Notes: generated from the letters alone by a model not told the origin. Counted from the stretch's first letter, positions 7,883 to 16,411 are shown. The stretch: 64,000 bases of DNA from CAZABC01 sp964483405 (GCA_964483405.1 CAZABC010000001.1:186001-250000), one strand, 5' to 3'. Numbers and translations are program-made.

Positions 7883-9586
7883 TCAGCCTGCGGCGGCGAG
7901 CGCCTCGCCGCGCCAGCCCTCCGCCCGGTCGAGGAGCTCGCGGGCCGACGCGAGCGCGGCGGGGCCGCCCGACGCCCCGCCGAGCATGTGGGCGAGCTCG
8001 ACGATCCGGCCCTCGCGGTCGAGCCGGCGGACCTCGGTCACGGTCCGGCCGTCGCGGATCCGCTTGGAGATCTGGTAGTGCGCGTCGGCGTAGGCGGCGA
8101 TCTGGGCGAGGTGGGTGACGCAGAGGACCTGGTGGCGCCGGCCGAGGGTCCACATCGCCCGCCCGATCGGCTCGGCACCGCGGGCCCCGATCCCCGCGTC
8201 GATCTCGTCGAAGACGAGCGTCGGCGTGTCGTCGACCGCGGCGAGGACCTCCCGGATGGCAAGGGCGACCCGCGACAGCTCACCGCCCGAGGCGATCCGG
8301 GCGAGCGGGCGGGCCGGCTCACCCGGGTTCGGCGCGAACCGGAAGACGACGTCGTCGATGCCGGTCGCGTCGAAGGCGAGCGCGTCGCCGTCGACCTCGA
8401 CGGCAGGGTCGTCCGGCGCGGCGATCCGCCGACCGAGACCGACCGAGAACGCGTCCGGGGGAAACCCGAGCGCGTCGAGCGCCTGGCCCACCGCGGCCGT
8501 CAGCCGGCCCGCGACCGCGTGCCGTCGGGTCGAGAGCCGGGCCGCAGCCGCGGCGACCTCGTCGAGGAGGGCCGCGTCGCGGGCGGCGCGCTCCGCCCGC
8601 TCGGTCTCGAGCCCGCGCAGCCGTTCGATCTCGGCGGCCGCCCGCTCACCGTGGGCGACCACGGCCGCCTCGTCGTCGCCGTAGCGCCGCTGGAGGGCGA
8701 AGATCCGGCCGAGCCGCTCCTCGAGGGCCACGATCTCGGCCGGGTCGTGCTCGACGGTCGCGGCGAGCCCACGGGCGACCGCGCCGACGTCGTCGACCTC
8801 GGCCTCGAGGCCGGCCAGCCGCTCGGCCACGGCACCCCAGCGCGGATCGAGGCGGGCCAGCCGACGGGCGGCCTCGCCCGCGGCCGCGATCGCGTCACGC
8901 CCCCCACGTCCCTCGCCGAGCAGGGCCGCCCGGACGGCCTCCGCGCCCCGCGCGATCGCCTCGCCGTAACGGGTCGCGTCGAGCCGCGTCCGGATCTCGT
9001 CGGCTTCGCCGGGCCGAAGGCGCGCCTCGCCGATCTCCGCTGCCTCGTGCTCGAGGAGCTCGATCCGGCGGGCCACCTCGCGCGGGTCGACGGCGAGGCC
9101 CGCGAGCGCGTCCCGGTTCTCCCGCCATCGGCCGACGGCGCCGGCGACCGCCGCCCGATCATCGGCGAGGGCGCCGTACGCGTCGAGGAGGTCGCGCTGC
9201 CAGCGCTCGTCGAGCAGGCGCTGCTGCTCGTGCTGGCCATGGACCTCGACGAGCGGCCCGACGACCTCGAGGAGACGGGCCGCCGTGACCGGCCCGTCGT
9301 CGAGGCGGGCGGTCGAGCGCCCGACCGCAGCGACCTCGCGCAGGGCGATGAGCGGCTCGGGCATCCGGTCGAAGAGCGCCTCCACCCTGGCGACCTCCGC
9401 GCCGTGGCGGACGAGGGCCGGATCCGCCCGCTGGCCGCGGGCGAGGCAGAGCGCGTCGAGGAGGAGGCTCTTTCCGGCACCGGTCTCGCCGGTGATGACG
9501 TTGAGCCCCGGCTCGAGCGCGATGCGGACCCGCTCGACGAGGGCGAGGTCGGTGACGGCCAGCTCGAGCAGGCGTCCAGCCGCCAT
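7883..9586 (-). CDS. recN: DNA repair protein RecN (SMC-like ATPase)
   Basis: Acts in double-strand break repair. Walker A GETGAGKSLLLDAL lies near the N-terminus, a long coiled-coil region with an invariant-type LVEVHGQHEQQRLL follows, and the C-terminal head carries the ABC-like signature LARIASGGELSRVALA and Walker B TLVFDEIDAGIG. ATG 9586 places the conserved LLELAVTDLALVERV five residues from the N-terminus, as in family members. An alternative GTG at 9649 overlaps the NAD kinase stop as GTGA, the arrangement common here, and would add 21 residues. 567 residues from the ATG. Confidence 0.93.
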   Translation of the reverse strand: MAAGRLLELAVTDLALVERVRIALEPGLNVITGETGAGKSLLLDALCLARGQRADPALVRHGAEVARVEALFDRMPEPLIALREVAAVGRSTARLDDGPVTAARLLEVVGPLVEVHGQHEQQRLLDERWQRDLLDAYGALADDRAAVAGAVGRWRENRDALAGLAVDPREVARRIELLEHEAAEIGEARLRPGEADEIRTRLDATRYGEAIARGAEAVRAALLGEGRGGRDAIAAAGEAARRLARLDPRWGAVAERLAGLEAEVDDVGAVARGLAATVEHDPAEIVALEERLGRIFALQRRYGDDEAAVVAHGERAAAEIERLRGLETERAERAARDAALLDEVAAAAARLSTRRHAVAGRLTAAVGQALDALGFPPDAFSVGLGRRIAAPDDPAVEVDGDALAFDATGIDDVVFRFAPNPGEPARPLARIASGGELSRVALAIREVLAAVDDTPTLVFDEIDAGIGARGAEPIGRAMWTLGRRHQVLCVTHLAQIAAYADAHYQISKRIRDGRTVTEVRRLDREGRIVELAHMLGGASGGPAALASARELLDRAEGWRGEALAAAG

Positions 9587-9645
9587 CGGGCCCGGCTCGA
9601 AGGCGCGCCCTGCAGGGGCCGCTCCCGGCTGGCGGGGTTCCGCAA

Positions 9646-10491
9646 TCACGACGGGAGGAGCTCCACCTTGCGCCGGACGAGGTCCCAGAACGGGGCGGCA
9701 CCGGCGGGCACGAGGAGGCGGATCGGGCGCGCGGCGGCGCGGACCTCGACGACGTCGCCCACGGTGACGGCCCGATCCTCGCGGCCGTCGACCGACACGA
9801 GCGCCTCGTGGGCCGCCACGATCCGGCAACGGACGGTCTGGCGCGGGCTCACGACGACCGACCGGATCGTGGCCAGGTAGGCGGCGATCGGGGTCACGAC
9901 CAGGTTGCGCGAGGTCGGGTCGAGGATCGGGCCACCGGCCGAGAACGAGTAGCCGGTCGAGCCGGTCGGCGATGACACGACGAGGCCGTCGGCGATGAAC
10001 GTCGCCAGGTGGGTGTCGCCGATGCTGACCGCGAGGTGGCAGACACGGGCGAGCGCACCGCGGGCGACGACGACGTCGTTGAGGGCGACGAAGGTCGCGG
10101 CGGCCTCGTCGCGGCCACCGGGCAGGACCCGGGCGTCGAGCAGCATCCGCTCCTCGATCTTCGTCCCTCCCGCGGCGATGCGCTCGAGGACCGTCTCGAG
10201 CTCGTGGGCCTCGGCCTTCGAGAGGAAGCCGATCTTGCCGAGGTTGATGCCGACGATCGGGACGTCGACGCGGGCGACGCCCATCGCCGCCCGCAGGAAC
10301 GTCCCGTCTCCGCCGAGGACGACGAGGGCATCGGTCCCGGGGAGCTCCGCCTCGAGGGCGTCGGTGTCGGCGGCGGGCGCGGCCCAGTGGGCGACGCCGC
10401 GTCGCTCGCACCAGCCAGCGGCGCGCTCGCGGAGCTCGATGGCGGCCTCCTTCGTCGGGTTGTAGGCGAACCCGAGCCGGCTGAGGCTCAT
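9646..10491 (-). CDS. nadK: NAD kinase
   Basis: Phosphorylates NAD to NADP. The GGDGT motif (G60-G61-D62-G63, then TFLRAA) and the second family motif SSPTGSTGYSFSAGGPI are both intact. 281 residues is normal. Its ATG overlaps the tlyA stop as ATGA and its stop abuts recN. The tlyA-nadK-recN order is common in bacteria. Confidence 0.94.
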   Translation of the reverse strand: MSLSRLGFAYNPTKEAAIELRERAAGWCERRGVAHWAAPAADTDALEAELPGTDALVVLGGDGTFLRAAMGVARVDVPIVGINLGKIGFLSKAEAHELETVLERIAAGGTKIEERMLLDARVLPGGRDEAAATFVALNDVVVARGALARVCHLAVSIGDTHLATFIADGLVVSSPTGSTGYSFSAGGPILDPTSRNLVVTPIAAYLATIRSVVVSPRQTVRCRIVAAHEALVSVDGREDRAVTVGDVVEVRAAARPIRLLVPAGAAPFWDLVRRKVELLPS

Positions 10492-11306
10492 CGCGACCCC
10501 TCCGTCGTCAGGGCGGCGATCCGCGCCGCGAGATCGGGGGCCGTCGGGCCGCCGAGGCGGAGATCGAGGAGGAACTCGCGGTTGCCCTCGGGTCCGAGCA
10601 GCGGTGACGGGACGACCCCGGCCACGCCGTACCCGGCATCCTCGGCCGCGGCCGCGACCTGGCCGAGCACCGCCGCGTGGACGGCCGGGTCCCGAACGAC
10701 CCCGTCACGGACGAGCGACCGGCCGGCCTCGAACTGGGGCTTGACGAGCGGGACGGCCCGGCCGCCCGGGAGGAGGCAGGTGGCGACCGGCCCGAGGACG
10801 AGGGCGAGCGAGATGAACGAGACGTCGACGACCGCGAGCGCGACCGGCTCGGGCAGCCGCTCGGGGCCGAGGTGGCGGGCATTGAGCCGGTCGTGGACGA
10901 CGACGCGGGCGTCGCGTCCCAGTCGGTCGGCGAGCTGGCCACGGCCGACGTCGAGCGCATGGACCCGGGCGGCACCCCGCTGGAGGAGCACGTCGGTGAA
11001 GCCCCCGGTCGAGGCGCCGACGTCGAGACAGACGAGCCCCCGCGGATCGATGCCGAACGCGTCGAGAGCCGCGGCGAGCTTGTGGCCGCCACGGCTGACG
11101 TACGGGTCGGGCTCGAGGACGGCGACCGCGGCGGTGGCGTCGACGAGGTCGCCGGCCTTCCGGTCGGTCCGGGCGCCGTCCCCCTCCCCCACCCTGACCT
11201 TGCCGGCAAGGACCAGCGCCTGGGCACGGCTGCGCGACTCGGCGAGGCCCCGCTCGACGATCAGCTGGTCGAGCCGAAGGCGCGCGGGTCGGACGGACGC
11301 GGACAC
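10488..11306 (-). CDS. tlyA: TlyA-family rRNA 2'-O-methyltransferase
   Basis: Predicted S4-domain plus FtsJ-like SAM-dependent methyltransferase acting on rRNA (the family methylates cytidine 2'-O in 16S/23S). The S4 domain is about residues 7-60 (RLDQLIVERGLAESRSRAQ), followed by YVSRGGHKLAAALDAF and the SAM motif CLDVGASTGGFTDVLL. I place the start at GTG 11306, six bases after a CACGAT box, which leads a run of 13 leftward genes. A longer form from GTG 11333 is also open. 272 residues from 11306. Confidence 0.9.
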   Translation of the reverse strand: MSASVRPARLRLDQLIVERGLAESRSRAQALVLAGKVRVGEGDGARTDRKAGDLVDATAAVAVLEPDPYVSRGGHKLAAALDAFGIDPRGLVCLDVGASTGGFTDVLLQRGAARVHALDVGRGQLADRLGRDARVVVHDRLNARHLGPERLPEPVALAVVDVSFISLALVLGPVATCLLPGGRAVPLVKPQFEAGRSLVRDGVVRDPAVHAAVLGQVAAAAEDAGYGVAGVVPSPLLGPEGNREFLLDLRLGGPTAPDLAARIAALTTEGSR

Positions 11307-11318
11307 CCGGCTATCGTG
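11307..11318 (-). promoter_or_regulatory. -10-like box for a leaderless tlyA operon
   Basis: CACGAT (11313-11318), six-base spacer, then GTG 11304-11306. The same box, spacing and GTG start recur at 54722-54736. Confidence 0.4.
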
Positions 11319-11329
11319 GCACACCGCGC

Positions 11330-11500
11330 TCACCGGGGCATCACCGTGGGCGTGACCGGCCGCGCAGCCGCCTCCCCGACCGTCCGGGTGCGCGAGACGG
11401 ACGCGGTCGCGGGTCGCTGGTCGGGCTCGGATCGCCGCTCATCCGGCCACCAGGGGGACCGTAGCGCGCGTCGCGAAGCTCTGCCTTCTCGTCCGGCCAT
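11330..11500 (-). CDS. Possible 56-residue Arg-rich leader ORF upstream of tlyA
   Basis: ATG 11500 is seven bases after a TACGGT box (11508-11513). The ORF ends in a TGA that overlaps the alternative tlyA GTG at 11333 as GTGA. That geometry resembles real coupled genes in this window. Against it, the product (MAGREGRASRRALRSPWWPD at its start) is Arg/Pro/Ala-rich with no recognisable domain, which is typical of chance ORFs in GC-rich DNA. Reported as a possibility only. Confidence 0.2.
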   Translation of the reverse strand: MAGREGRASRRALRSPWWPDERRSEPDQRPATASVSRTRTVGEAAARPVTPTVMPR

Positions 11501-11513
11501 TCGGAGGACCGTA
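11438..11513. repeat. Pair of 26-base direct repeats, 50-base period
   Basis: Copies at 11438-11463 and 11488-11513 match at 21 of 26 positions. Both share tCCGGCCA in the middle and GGACCGTA at the end. Read on the minus strand each begins TACGGTCC, a -10-like box, followed by a (A/G)TGGCCGGA that could start translation. They may be duplicated promoters or a pair of operator sites spaced about five helical turns apart. Confidence 0.6.
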
Positions 11514-11667
11514 TCGGCCTGCAACGGCGCCCGGCCGGCCCGGTCGCGACCCGTCGGCGCGCTAGCGTACTCGTCGTGGCCCGATGAGACTCCGGCGGGC
11601 GTGTCGGGCGGCCACGACCGGCGTGCGTGGACCCGATCGCCCCTCGGCGCGGCTCCGGCCCCGAGGC

Positions 11668-11703
11668 GAGGCCGGCGCTCAGGCGGAGGCCGGCGCTCAG
11701 GCG
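11668..11703. repeat. Two tandem 18-base copies over the dxs stop codon
   Basis: GAGGCCGGCGCTCAGGCG occurs at 11668-11685 and 11686-11703. The dxs TGA (11697-11699) lies in one copy. Because the unit is a multiple of three, the other copy supplies a second in-frame TGA. It looks like a small slippage duplication. Confidence 0.75.
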
Positions 11704-13754
11704 GGGGTCGGCGCCGCGGCTCCCTCGCGGCCCGGCGTCGCCCGGAGCACCTCGAGCGCCTCGCGGACCTGCGCGGCGATCCCGTCGGCGTCGAGGCGGA
11801 TCAGCCGACGGAGATCCGACACCGACCCGTGGTCGACGAACCGGTCTGCCGGGATCCCGATCGGTCGGACGACGACGTCGCGGTAGGCGGGATCGGCCAG
11901 CCGGGCCTCCTCGAAGACCTCGAGGACGGCGCTCCCGAACCCACCCGCGACGACACTCTCCTCGAGCGTCACGACCAGCCGCTTGCCGCGGGCCTGGTCA
12001 AGGATGAGCTGACGGTCGAGCGGCTTCGCCCAGCGGGCGTTGATGACGCCGACCGACCAGCCGTCGGCCGAGAGCGCGTCCGCGACCCGCATCCCGCGCT
12101 CGACGATCGGCCCGAAGCCGACGATCAGCACGTCGCTACCCTCGCGCAGGACCTCGCCGCGCCCGACCGGCAGCAGCTCGGGCTCGCGCTCGGGCACCCC
12201 GAAGCCGGCGTCGCGCGGGTAGTGGAGGGCGACCGGGTGGTCCTGCGCCAGCGCGGTGCGGACCATCGCGCGGAGCTCCTGCTCGTCCTTGGGGCTGGCG
12301 ATGACGAGGTACGGGATCTGGCGCTGGGCGGGCAGGGTGAACATGCCCTGGTGGCTCGTCCCGTCCTCGCCGACCAGGCCGGCCCGGTCGACGCCGATCA
12401 GCACCGGCTGGTCGTTCTGGCAGACGTCGTGGACGACCTGGTCGAAGGCTCGCTGCAGGAAGGTCGAGTAGATCGCGACGACCGGCCGGAGCCCGCCCAT
12501 CGCCAGCCCGGTCGAGAGGGCCACGGCGTGCTGCTCGGCGATCCCGACGTCGATGAACCGCTCGGGGAACTCGGCCTGGAACTTCGAGAGCCCCGTGCCG
12601 GTCGGCATCCCGGCCGTCACCGCGACGACCCGTCGATCCTCCCGCCCGACGGCGAGCACCTCGGTCGCGAAGAAGTGGGTGTAGTTCGGCGTCTTCCTCG
12701 CAGCGGCCGCGGGCGGGATCGCCTCCTCGGCGGGCGGGTTCGCCTCGCCTTCGCGCGACCCGTTCCCTTCGGCGGCAGCCGCGCCCGCGGCGCCGGCCCC
12801 GACGACGGGCCGGCCGTCGTACGCATCGGCCGCGGGCACGCCGGTCATCGGCGGGAGGGCGGCCCCGTGGAACGAGACCTGGTCGGCCTCGGCGGGCTCG
12901 TAGCCCTTCCCCTTCTGGGTCCGGACGTGGACGATGACCGGGCCCTTCAGCTCCAGCGCGGCGCGGAAGTCGTGGAGCAGGGTCCGCAGGTCGTGGCCCG
13001 GGACGACGCCGATGTAGGTGATCCCGAGGTCCTCGAAGAGCTGGCCCGGCTGGGCGAAGCTGACGACCGACTGGCGGAAGCGCTGCGACAGCTCGACGGC
13101 GGTCTTGCCGACGATCGGCACCTTGCCCAGGCCCCGGTCATAGGCGGTCTTGGTCTGGCGCCAGGCCGGCGAGAGCTTGATCTCCGAGAGGTAGTGGCTC
13201 ATCGCGCCGACCGACGGGCTGATCGACATCTCGTTGTCGTTCAGGACGATCAGCAGCTGCGTCCGGCGCTGGCCGATATCGTTCAGCGCCTCGAGCGAGA
13301 GGCCGCTGATGAGCGCCGCGTCGCCGACGACGACGGCGATCCGCTCGAGACCGTGGCGGATGTCGCGCGCGGTCGCGAGGCCCTGGGCGATCGACAGGCC
13401 GGTCCCGGCGTGCCCGCCATCGAAGACGTCGTGCTCGGATTCGGAGCGCCGCGGGAACCCGCCGACGCCGCCGATCTGGCGGAGGGTGCCGAACCGCTCG
13501 TACCGGCCGGTGAGGAGCTTGTGGGCGTACGCCTGGTGACCGGTGTCCCAGACGATCTTGTCGTAGGGAGACTCGAGGAGCCGGTGAAGGGCGAGCGTGA
13601 CCTCGACGACGCCGAGCGAAGACCCGAGATGACCGCCCGTCTTGGCGACGGTCGCGATGATGGTGTCGCGCAGCTCCTGGGCCAGCTCCGCGAGCTGCTC
13701 GTCGTTCATCCCCCGCAGGTCGGCGGGGCCCTGGAGGGTCGGCAGGATCGGCAC
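11697..13754 (-). CDS. dxs: 1-deoxy-D-xylulose-5-phosphate synthase
   Basis: First enzyme of the MEP isoprenoid pathway: pyruvate plus glyceraldehyde-3-phosphate give DXP, using thiamine diphosphate and Mg. Seen: KTGGHLGSSLGVVE, the ThDP motif VVVGDAALISG running to LNDNEMSIS, and the transketolase-like half with DVGIAEQHAVALSTG and DRAGLVGEDG. Between the two halves is an unusually long Gly/Ala/Glu/Pro linker (about residues 305-355). GTG 13754 is chosen for its AGGAG nine bases upstream; an ORF start at 13829 has no such support. 685 residues. Confidence 0.94.
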   Translation of the reverse strand: MPILPTLQGPADLRGMNDEQLAELAQELRDTIIATVAKTGGHLGSSLGVVEVTLALHRLLESPYDKIVWDTGHQAYAHKLLTGRYERFGTLRQIGGVGGFPRRSESEHDVFDGGHAGTGLSIAQGLATARDIRHGLERIAVVVGDAALISGLSLEALNDIGQRRTQLLIVLNDNEMSISPSVGAMSHYLSEIKLSPAWRQTKTAYDRGLGKVPIVGKTAVELSQRFRQSVVSFAQPGQLFEDLGITYIGVVPGHDLRTLLHDFRAALELKGPVIVHVRTQKGKGYEPAEADQVSFHGAALPPMTGVPAADAYDGRPVVGAGAAGAAAAEGNGSREGEANPPAEEAIPPAAAARKTPNYTHFFATEVLAVGREDRRVVAVTAGMPTGTGLSKFQAEFPERFIDVGIAEQHAVALSTGLAMGGLRPVVAIYSTFLQRAFDQVVHDVCQNDQPVLIGVDRAGLVGEDGTSHQGMFTLPAQRQIPYLVIASPKDEQELRAMVRTALAQDHPVALHYPRDAGFGVPEREPELLPVGRGEVLREGSDVLIVGFGPIVERGMRVADALSADGWSVGVINARWAKPLDRQLILDQARGKRLVVTLEESVVAGGFGSAVLEVFEEARLADPAYRDVVVRPIGIPADRFVDHGSVSDLRRLIRLDADGIAAQVREALEVLRATPGREGAAAPTPA

Positions 13755-13861
13755 GCGGGAGGCTCCTGTACGGCTGGCTCGGTCGCCGGGGTAGACGCGC
13801 GGGACGACCCGACGGTGATGGGTTCGCACGGCCCCGGGCGACGGATGGACCCGTCCCGAGT

Positions 13862-14191
13862 CTACCCCGCCCGGTCCTCGGCGTCGTCGCGATGCTCGAC
13901 CGTCTCGACCCGCCCACCTGCTCGCTCGACGAGCCGCCGGATGCGGAACTCGGCGTCACCGAGGAGGCGATCGAGGTGCGCCTGGAGGGCGACACCCCGC
14001 TCGTAGAGCGCGAGCGCCTCCTCGAGCGGCTGCCCGCCGGCCTCGAGCGTCGCGACGACCCGCTGGAACTCCGCGAGCGCGGCGTCGAACCCGAGCGCCT
14101 CGATCGACGCGTCGCCGCGGCCGGGCGGCACGGGTGCGGACGACTCGGTCGCCGCCGTCGGCCCGGGGGCGGCGGCTGGCTGATCGGTCAC
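13862..14191 (-). CDS. xseB: Exodeoxyribonuclease VII small subunit
   Basis: Small subunit of the nuclease that degrades single-stranded DNA in both directions. The family core is clear: FDAALAEFQRVVATLEAGGQ, PLEEALALYERGVALQAHLDRLL and DAEFRIRRL. About 30 low-complexity Ala/Pro residues precede it. GTG 14191 overlaps the stop of the 46-residue membrane protein as GTGA, which also supports that small gene. 109 residues. Confidence 0.9.
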   Translation of the reverse strand: MTDQPAAAPGPTAATESSAPVPPGRGDASIEALGFDAALAEFQRVVATLEAGGQPLEEALALYERGVALQAHLDRLLGDAEFRIRRLVERAGGRVETVEHRDDAEDRAG

Positions 14192-14328
14192 GGCTGCGGT
14201 TCCTCCTCGTCGTCGCGGCTCACCCGGCGGTCGACGCGCGGCGCGACCAGCATACCGAGCCACACGCCGCCGATCCCGACGAGCACCGCCAGCGCCAGCA
14301 GGCCGACGACCGCGACCGTGCCATCCAT
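14188..14328 (-). CDS. 46-residue single-span membrane protein between xseA and xseB
   Basis: Starts MDGTVAVVGLLALAVLVGIG, continues as one membrane helix to about residue 30, then ends in a charged tail RVDRRVSRDDEEEPQP. Its ATG overlaps the last base of the xseA stop (TGATG) and its TGA overlaps the xseB GTG (GTGA). Both junctions are the kind seen between real genes in this window. I do not recognise a family. The inside-positive tail suggests an N-out/C-in topology. Confidence 0.6.
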   Translation of the reverse strand: MDGTVAVVGLLALAVLVGIGGVWLGMLVAPRVDRRVSRDDEEEPQP

Positions 14329-15740
14329 CAGCGGCTCTCGTCGCCGGCCGCCCCGAGGCTCTCGGCGGCCAGCTCGCCATGGGCGACGGTCAGCCGGAGC
14401 CGGGTCCCCGCGACGGCCTCGTCGGGCGACCGGACGATCCGGCGGTCGTCGGCGCGGCGGACGATCGCATAGCCCCGCTCGAGCGTGCCCTGCGGGCCAA
14501 GGACACCGAGCGCGGCGGAGCCCGCCGCGAGCGCCGACCGAGCCGCGGCCAGCCGGTCGGGCAGGAGCGGCGCGAACCGGCCCCCGAGGCGCTCGCCGGC
14601 GAGCCGCGCAGCATCGACCCGCCCGGTGGCCGCCCGGGTCGCTCGGTCGAGGAGGCGACCCACCGTCTCGCGATCGGCGACGATGCGGGCGCGCGGATCG
14701 AGCCGGTCGAGCGCACGGCGCTCGGTCGCGACGTCGGCGGCCGCGGCCGCCAGCTGCGCACCGACGAGCGCGTCGAGTCGCGCCCGGCGCGCCCGGATCG
14801 CCGCCGCGAACTCGACCCGGTCGGGCACGGTGAGCTCGGCTGCGGCCGACGGGGTCGGCGCCCGGACGTCCGCCGCGAAGTCAGCCAGGGTCGTGTCGAC
14901 CTCGTGCCCGATCCCGGATACGACCGGGACCGGGTGGGCCACGATCGCCCGGACGACCGCCTCGTCGTTGAACGACCAGAGATCCTCGAGCGAGCCGCCG
15001 CCGCGGGCGACGATCGTGACCGCCGGCGCATCGGGGCCCCCGTCGGCCGCCAGCCGGGCGACCCGGGCGAGCGCACCGGCGACGCTCGCGGCAGCCCCGT
15101 CGCCCTGGACCAGGCACGGGGCGAGGACCACCGTCGCCAGCGGCCAGCGACGCGCGAGGACGGTCCGGATGTCGTGCCAGACGGCCGCCGACGGGCTGGT
15201 CACGACGGCGATGGCCGCCGGCCGATCCGGCAGCCGGCGCTTCCGCTCGGTCGCGAACAGGCCATCGCGGGCGAGCTGCGCCTTGAGCGCCTCCAGCCGG
15301 AGGGCGAGGTCGCCGAACCCGGCCGGCTGGAGCGACTCCACGTAGAGCTGCAGCGCCCCGGTCGGCTCGTACAGGTCGATCCGCCCGTGGACGACGACCC
15401 GCAGCCCGGTCCGGGCCTCGACGGCCGCCCGGAGCCGATCGTCTCGGAACCAGACGCAGCCGAGCTGGTTGCGCTCGTCCTTGAGGGCGAAGTAGGCGTG
15501 GCCGGCCGAGCTGACCGTCACCCGGCCGACCTCGCCCTCGACCCAGACGTCGCGGAGGCGCTCGTCGGCGGTGACGACGCCCTTGATCGTCCGGGTGACC
15601 TCGCTGACCGTGCGGATCCGGAGGCCGAAGGTGCCCGGCGGCTGCGATGCCGGCGAGGACCGGACCGGGGCGGCTGCCGCGTCGTCGTCGACGGCGTCCC
15701 AGCCCGGCAGGCTCCAGAGCGGCGGCTCGCGCTCGCTCAC
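14328..15740 (-). CDS. xseA: Exodeoxyribonuclease VII large subunit
   Basis: Catalytic subunit of exonuclease VII. The N-terminal OB-fold domain contains VWVEGEVGRVTVSSAGHAYF and the catalytic core has VTSPSAAVWHDI, IVARGGGSLEDLWSFNDE and SGIGHEVDTTLADFAADVRA with PTPSAAAEL. A C-terminal coiled region and the closing LERGYAIVRR follow. The start codon is GTG. It sits 28 bases after efp. 470 residues, slightly long owing to a Pro/Ala leader. Confidence 0.93.
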   Translation of the reverse strand: MSEREPPLWSLPGWDAVDDDAAAAPVRSSPASQPPGTFGLRIRTVSEVTRTIKGVVTADERLRDVWVEGEVGRVTVSSAGHAYFALKDERNQLGCVWFRDDRLRAAVEARTGLRVVVHGRIDLYEPTGALQLYVESLQPAGFGDLALRLEALKAQLARDGLFATERKRRLPDRPAAIAVVTSPSAAVWHDIRTVLARRWPLATVVLAPCLVQGDGAAASVAGALARVARLAADGGPDAPAVTIVARGGGSLEDLWSFNDEAVVRAIVAHPVPVVSGIGHEVDTTLADFAADVRAPTPSAAAELTVPDRVEFAAAIRARRARLDALVGAQLAAAAADVATERRALDRLDPRARIVADRETVGRLLDRATRAATGRVDAARLAGERLGGRFAPLLPDRLAAARSALAAGSAALGVLGPQGTLERGYAIVRRADDRRIVRSPDEAVAGTRLRLTVAHGELAAESLGAAGDESR

Positions 15741-15768
15741 GACACGCCTCGCCGGCCGGTCGTCGCGC

Positions 15769-16326
15769 TCAGACCCGGGTCAGGTACTCGCCCGAGCGGG
15801 TGTCGACCCGGATCGTGTCGCCCTCGTTGACGAAGAGCGGCACCGACACGACGAGCCCCGTCTCGAGCGTCGCGCCCTTGCGGGCGCCCTGCGCGGTGTC
15901 GCCGGCGAAGCCCGGCTCGGTCTGGGCGACCAGGAGATCGACGGTGATCGGCAGCTCGACCCCGAGCGTCTCGCCCTGGTACGTCGTCCGATCCAGGGTC
16001 ATCCCGTCCTTGAGGTAGTTGACGACGTCGTCGAGCTGCTCGGCGGTCAGGACGAACTGGTCGTACGTGTCGGTGTCCATGAAGTGGAGCTCGTCGCCGT
16101 CGCGGTACAGGAACTGGACCGGGCGGCGGTCGAGCTGGGCCCGCGGCCAGCGGTCGCCGGCCTGGAAGCTCCTCTCGACGATCGAGCCCTTCTTGACGTT
16201 CTTGAGCTTGATCCGGACCTGGGCCGAGCCCCGCCCCATCTTGATGTGGTGGTAGTCGAGGATCTGCCAGAGGTCGCCGTCGAGCTCGATGACGACGCCC
16301 TTGCGCAGCTCACCGGTGGAGATCAT
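15769..16326 (-). CDS. efp: Translation elongation factor P
   Basis: Relieves ribosome stalling at proline runs. Three domains in 185 residues, the standard length if ATG 16326 is used (an ATG at 16365 would add 13 residues). The domain I tip reads KMGRGSAQ, putting an arginine (R32) where E. coli and Bacillus have the modified lysine. The C-terminal motif LVVSVPLFVNEGDTIRVDTR is intact. A TACGAT box at 16401-16406 suggests its own promoter and a leader of about 70 bases with AGGGGAG 12 bases before the ATG. Confidence 0.93.
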   Translation of the reverse strand: MISTGELRKGVVIELDGDLWQILDYHHIKMGRGSAQVRIKLKNVKKGSIVERSFQAGDRWPRAQLDRRPVQFLYRDGDELHFMDTDTYDQFVLTAEQLDDVVNYLKDGMTLDRTTYQGETLGVELPITVDLLVAQTEPGFAGDTAQGARKGATLETGLVVSVPLFVNEGDTIRVDTRSGEYLTRV

Positions 16327-16400
16327 GTCTCGGAAGGGCTCCCCTGCGGTCGGGCCGGCGGGCATGCCGGTCCCCGCGATGCGGTCGGTGGACGGCGCCG

Positions 16401-16406
16401 ATCGTA
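16401..16406 (-). promoter_or_regulatory. -10-like TACGAT box upstream of efp
   Basis: Lies in the 131-base gap between the Xaa-Pro peptidase stop and efp. No convincing -35 hexamer is visible. Confidence 0.35.
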
Positions 16407-16411
16407 CCAGA

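Larger units (their letters stand above)
11319..11696. other. Largest gap without a confident gene (between tlyA and dxs)
   Basis: This stretch of about 380 bases holds two imperfect 26-base direct repeats, three TAnnnT boxes readable toward tlyA (TACGCT 11564-11569, TACGGT 11508-11513, TACGGT 11458-11463) and the doubtful 56-residue ORF. I see no RNA gene or strong terminator hairpin. Confidence 0.6.

Noticed and set aside
10677..14006. 1109-codon open frame on the + strand
   Set aside because: Antisense to tlyA and dxs and runs across the intergenic gap; no recognisable motif.
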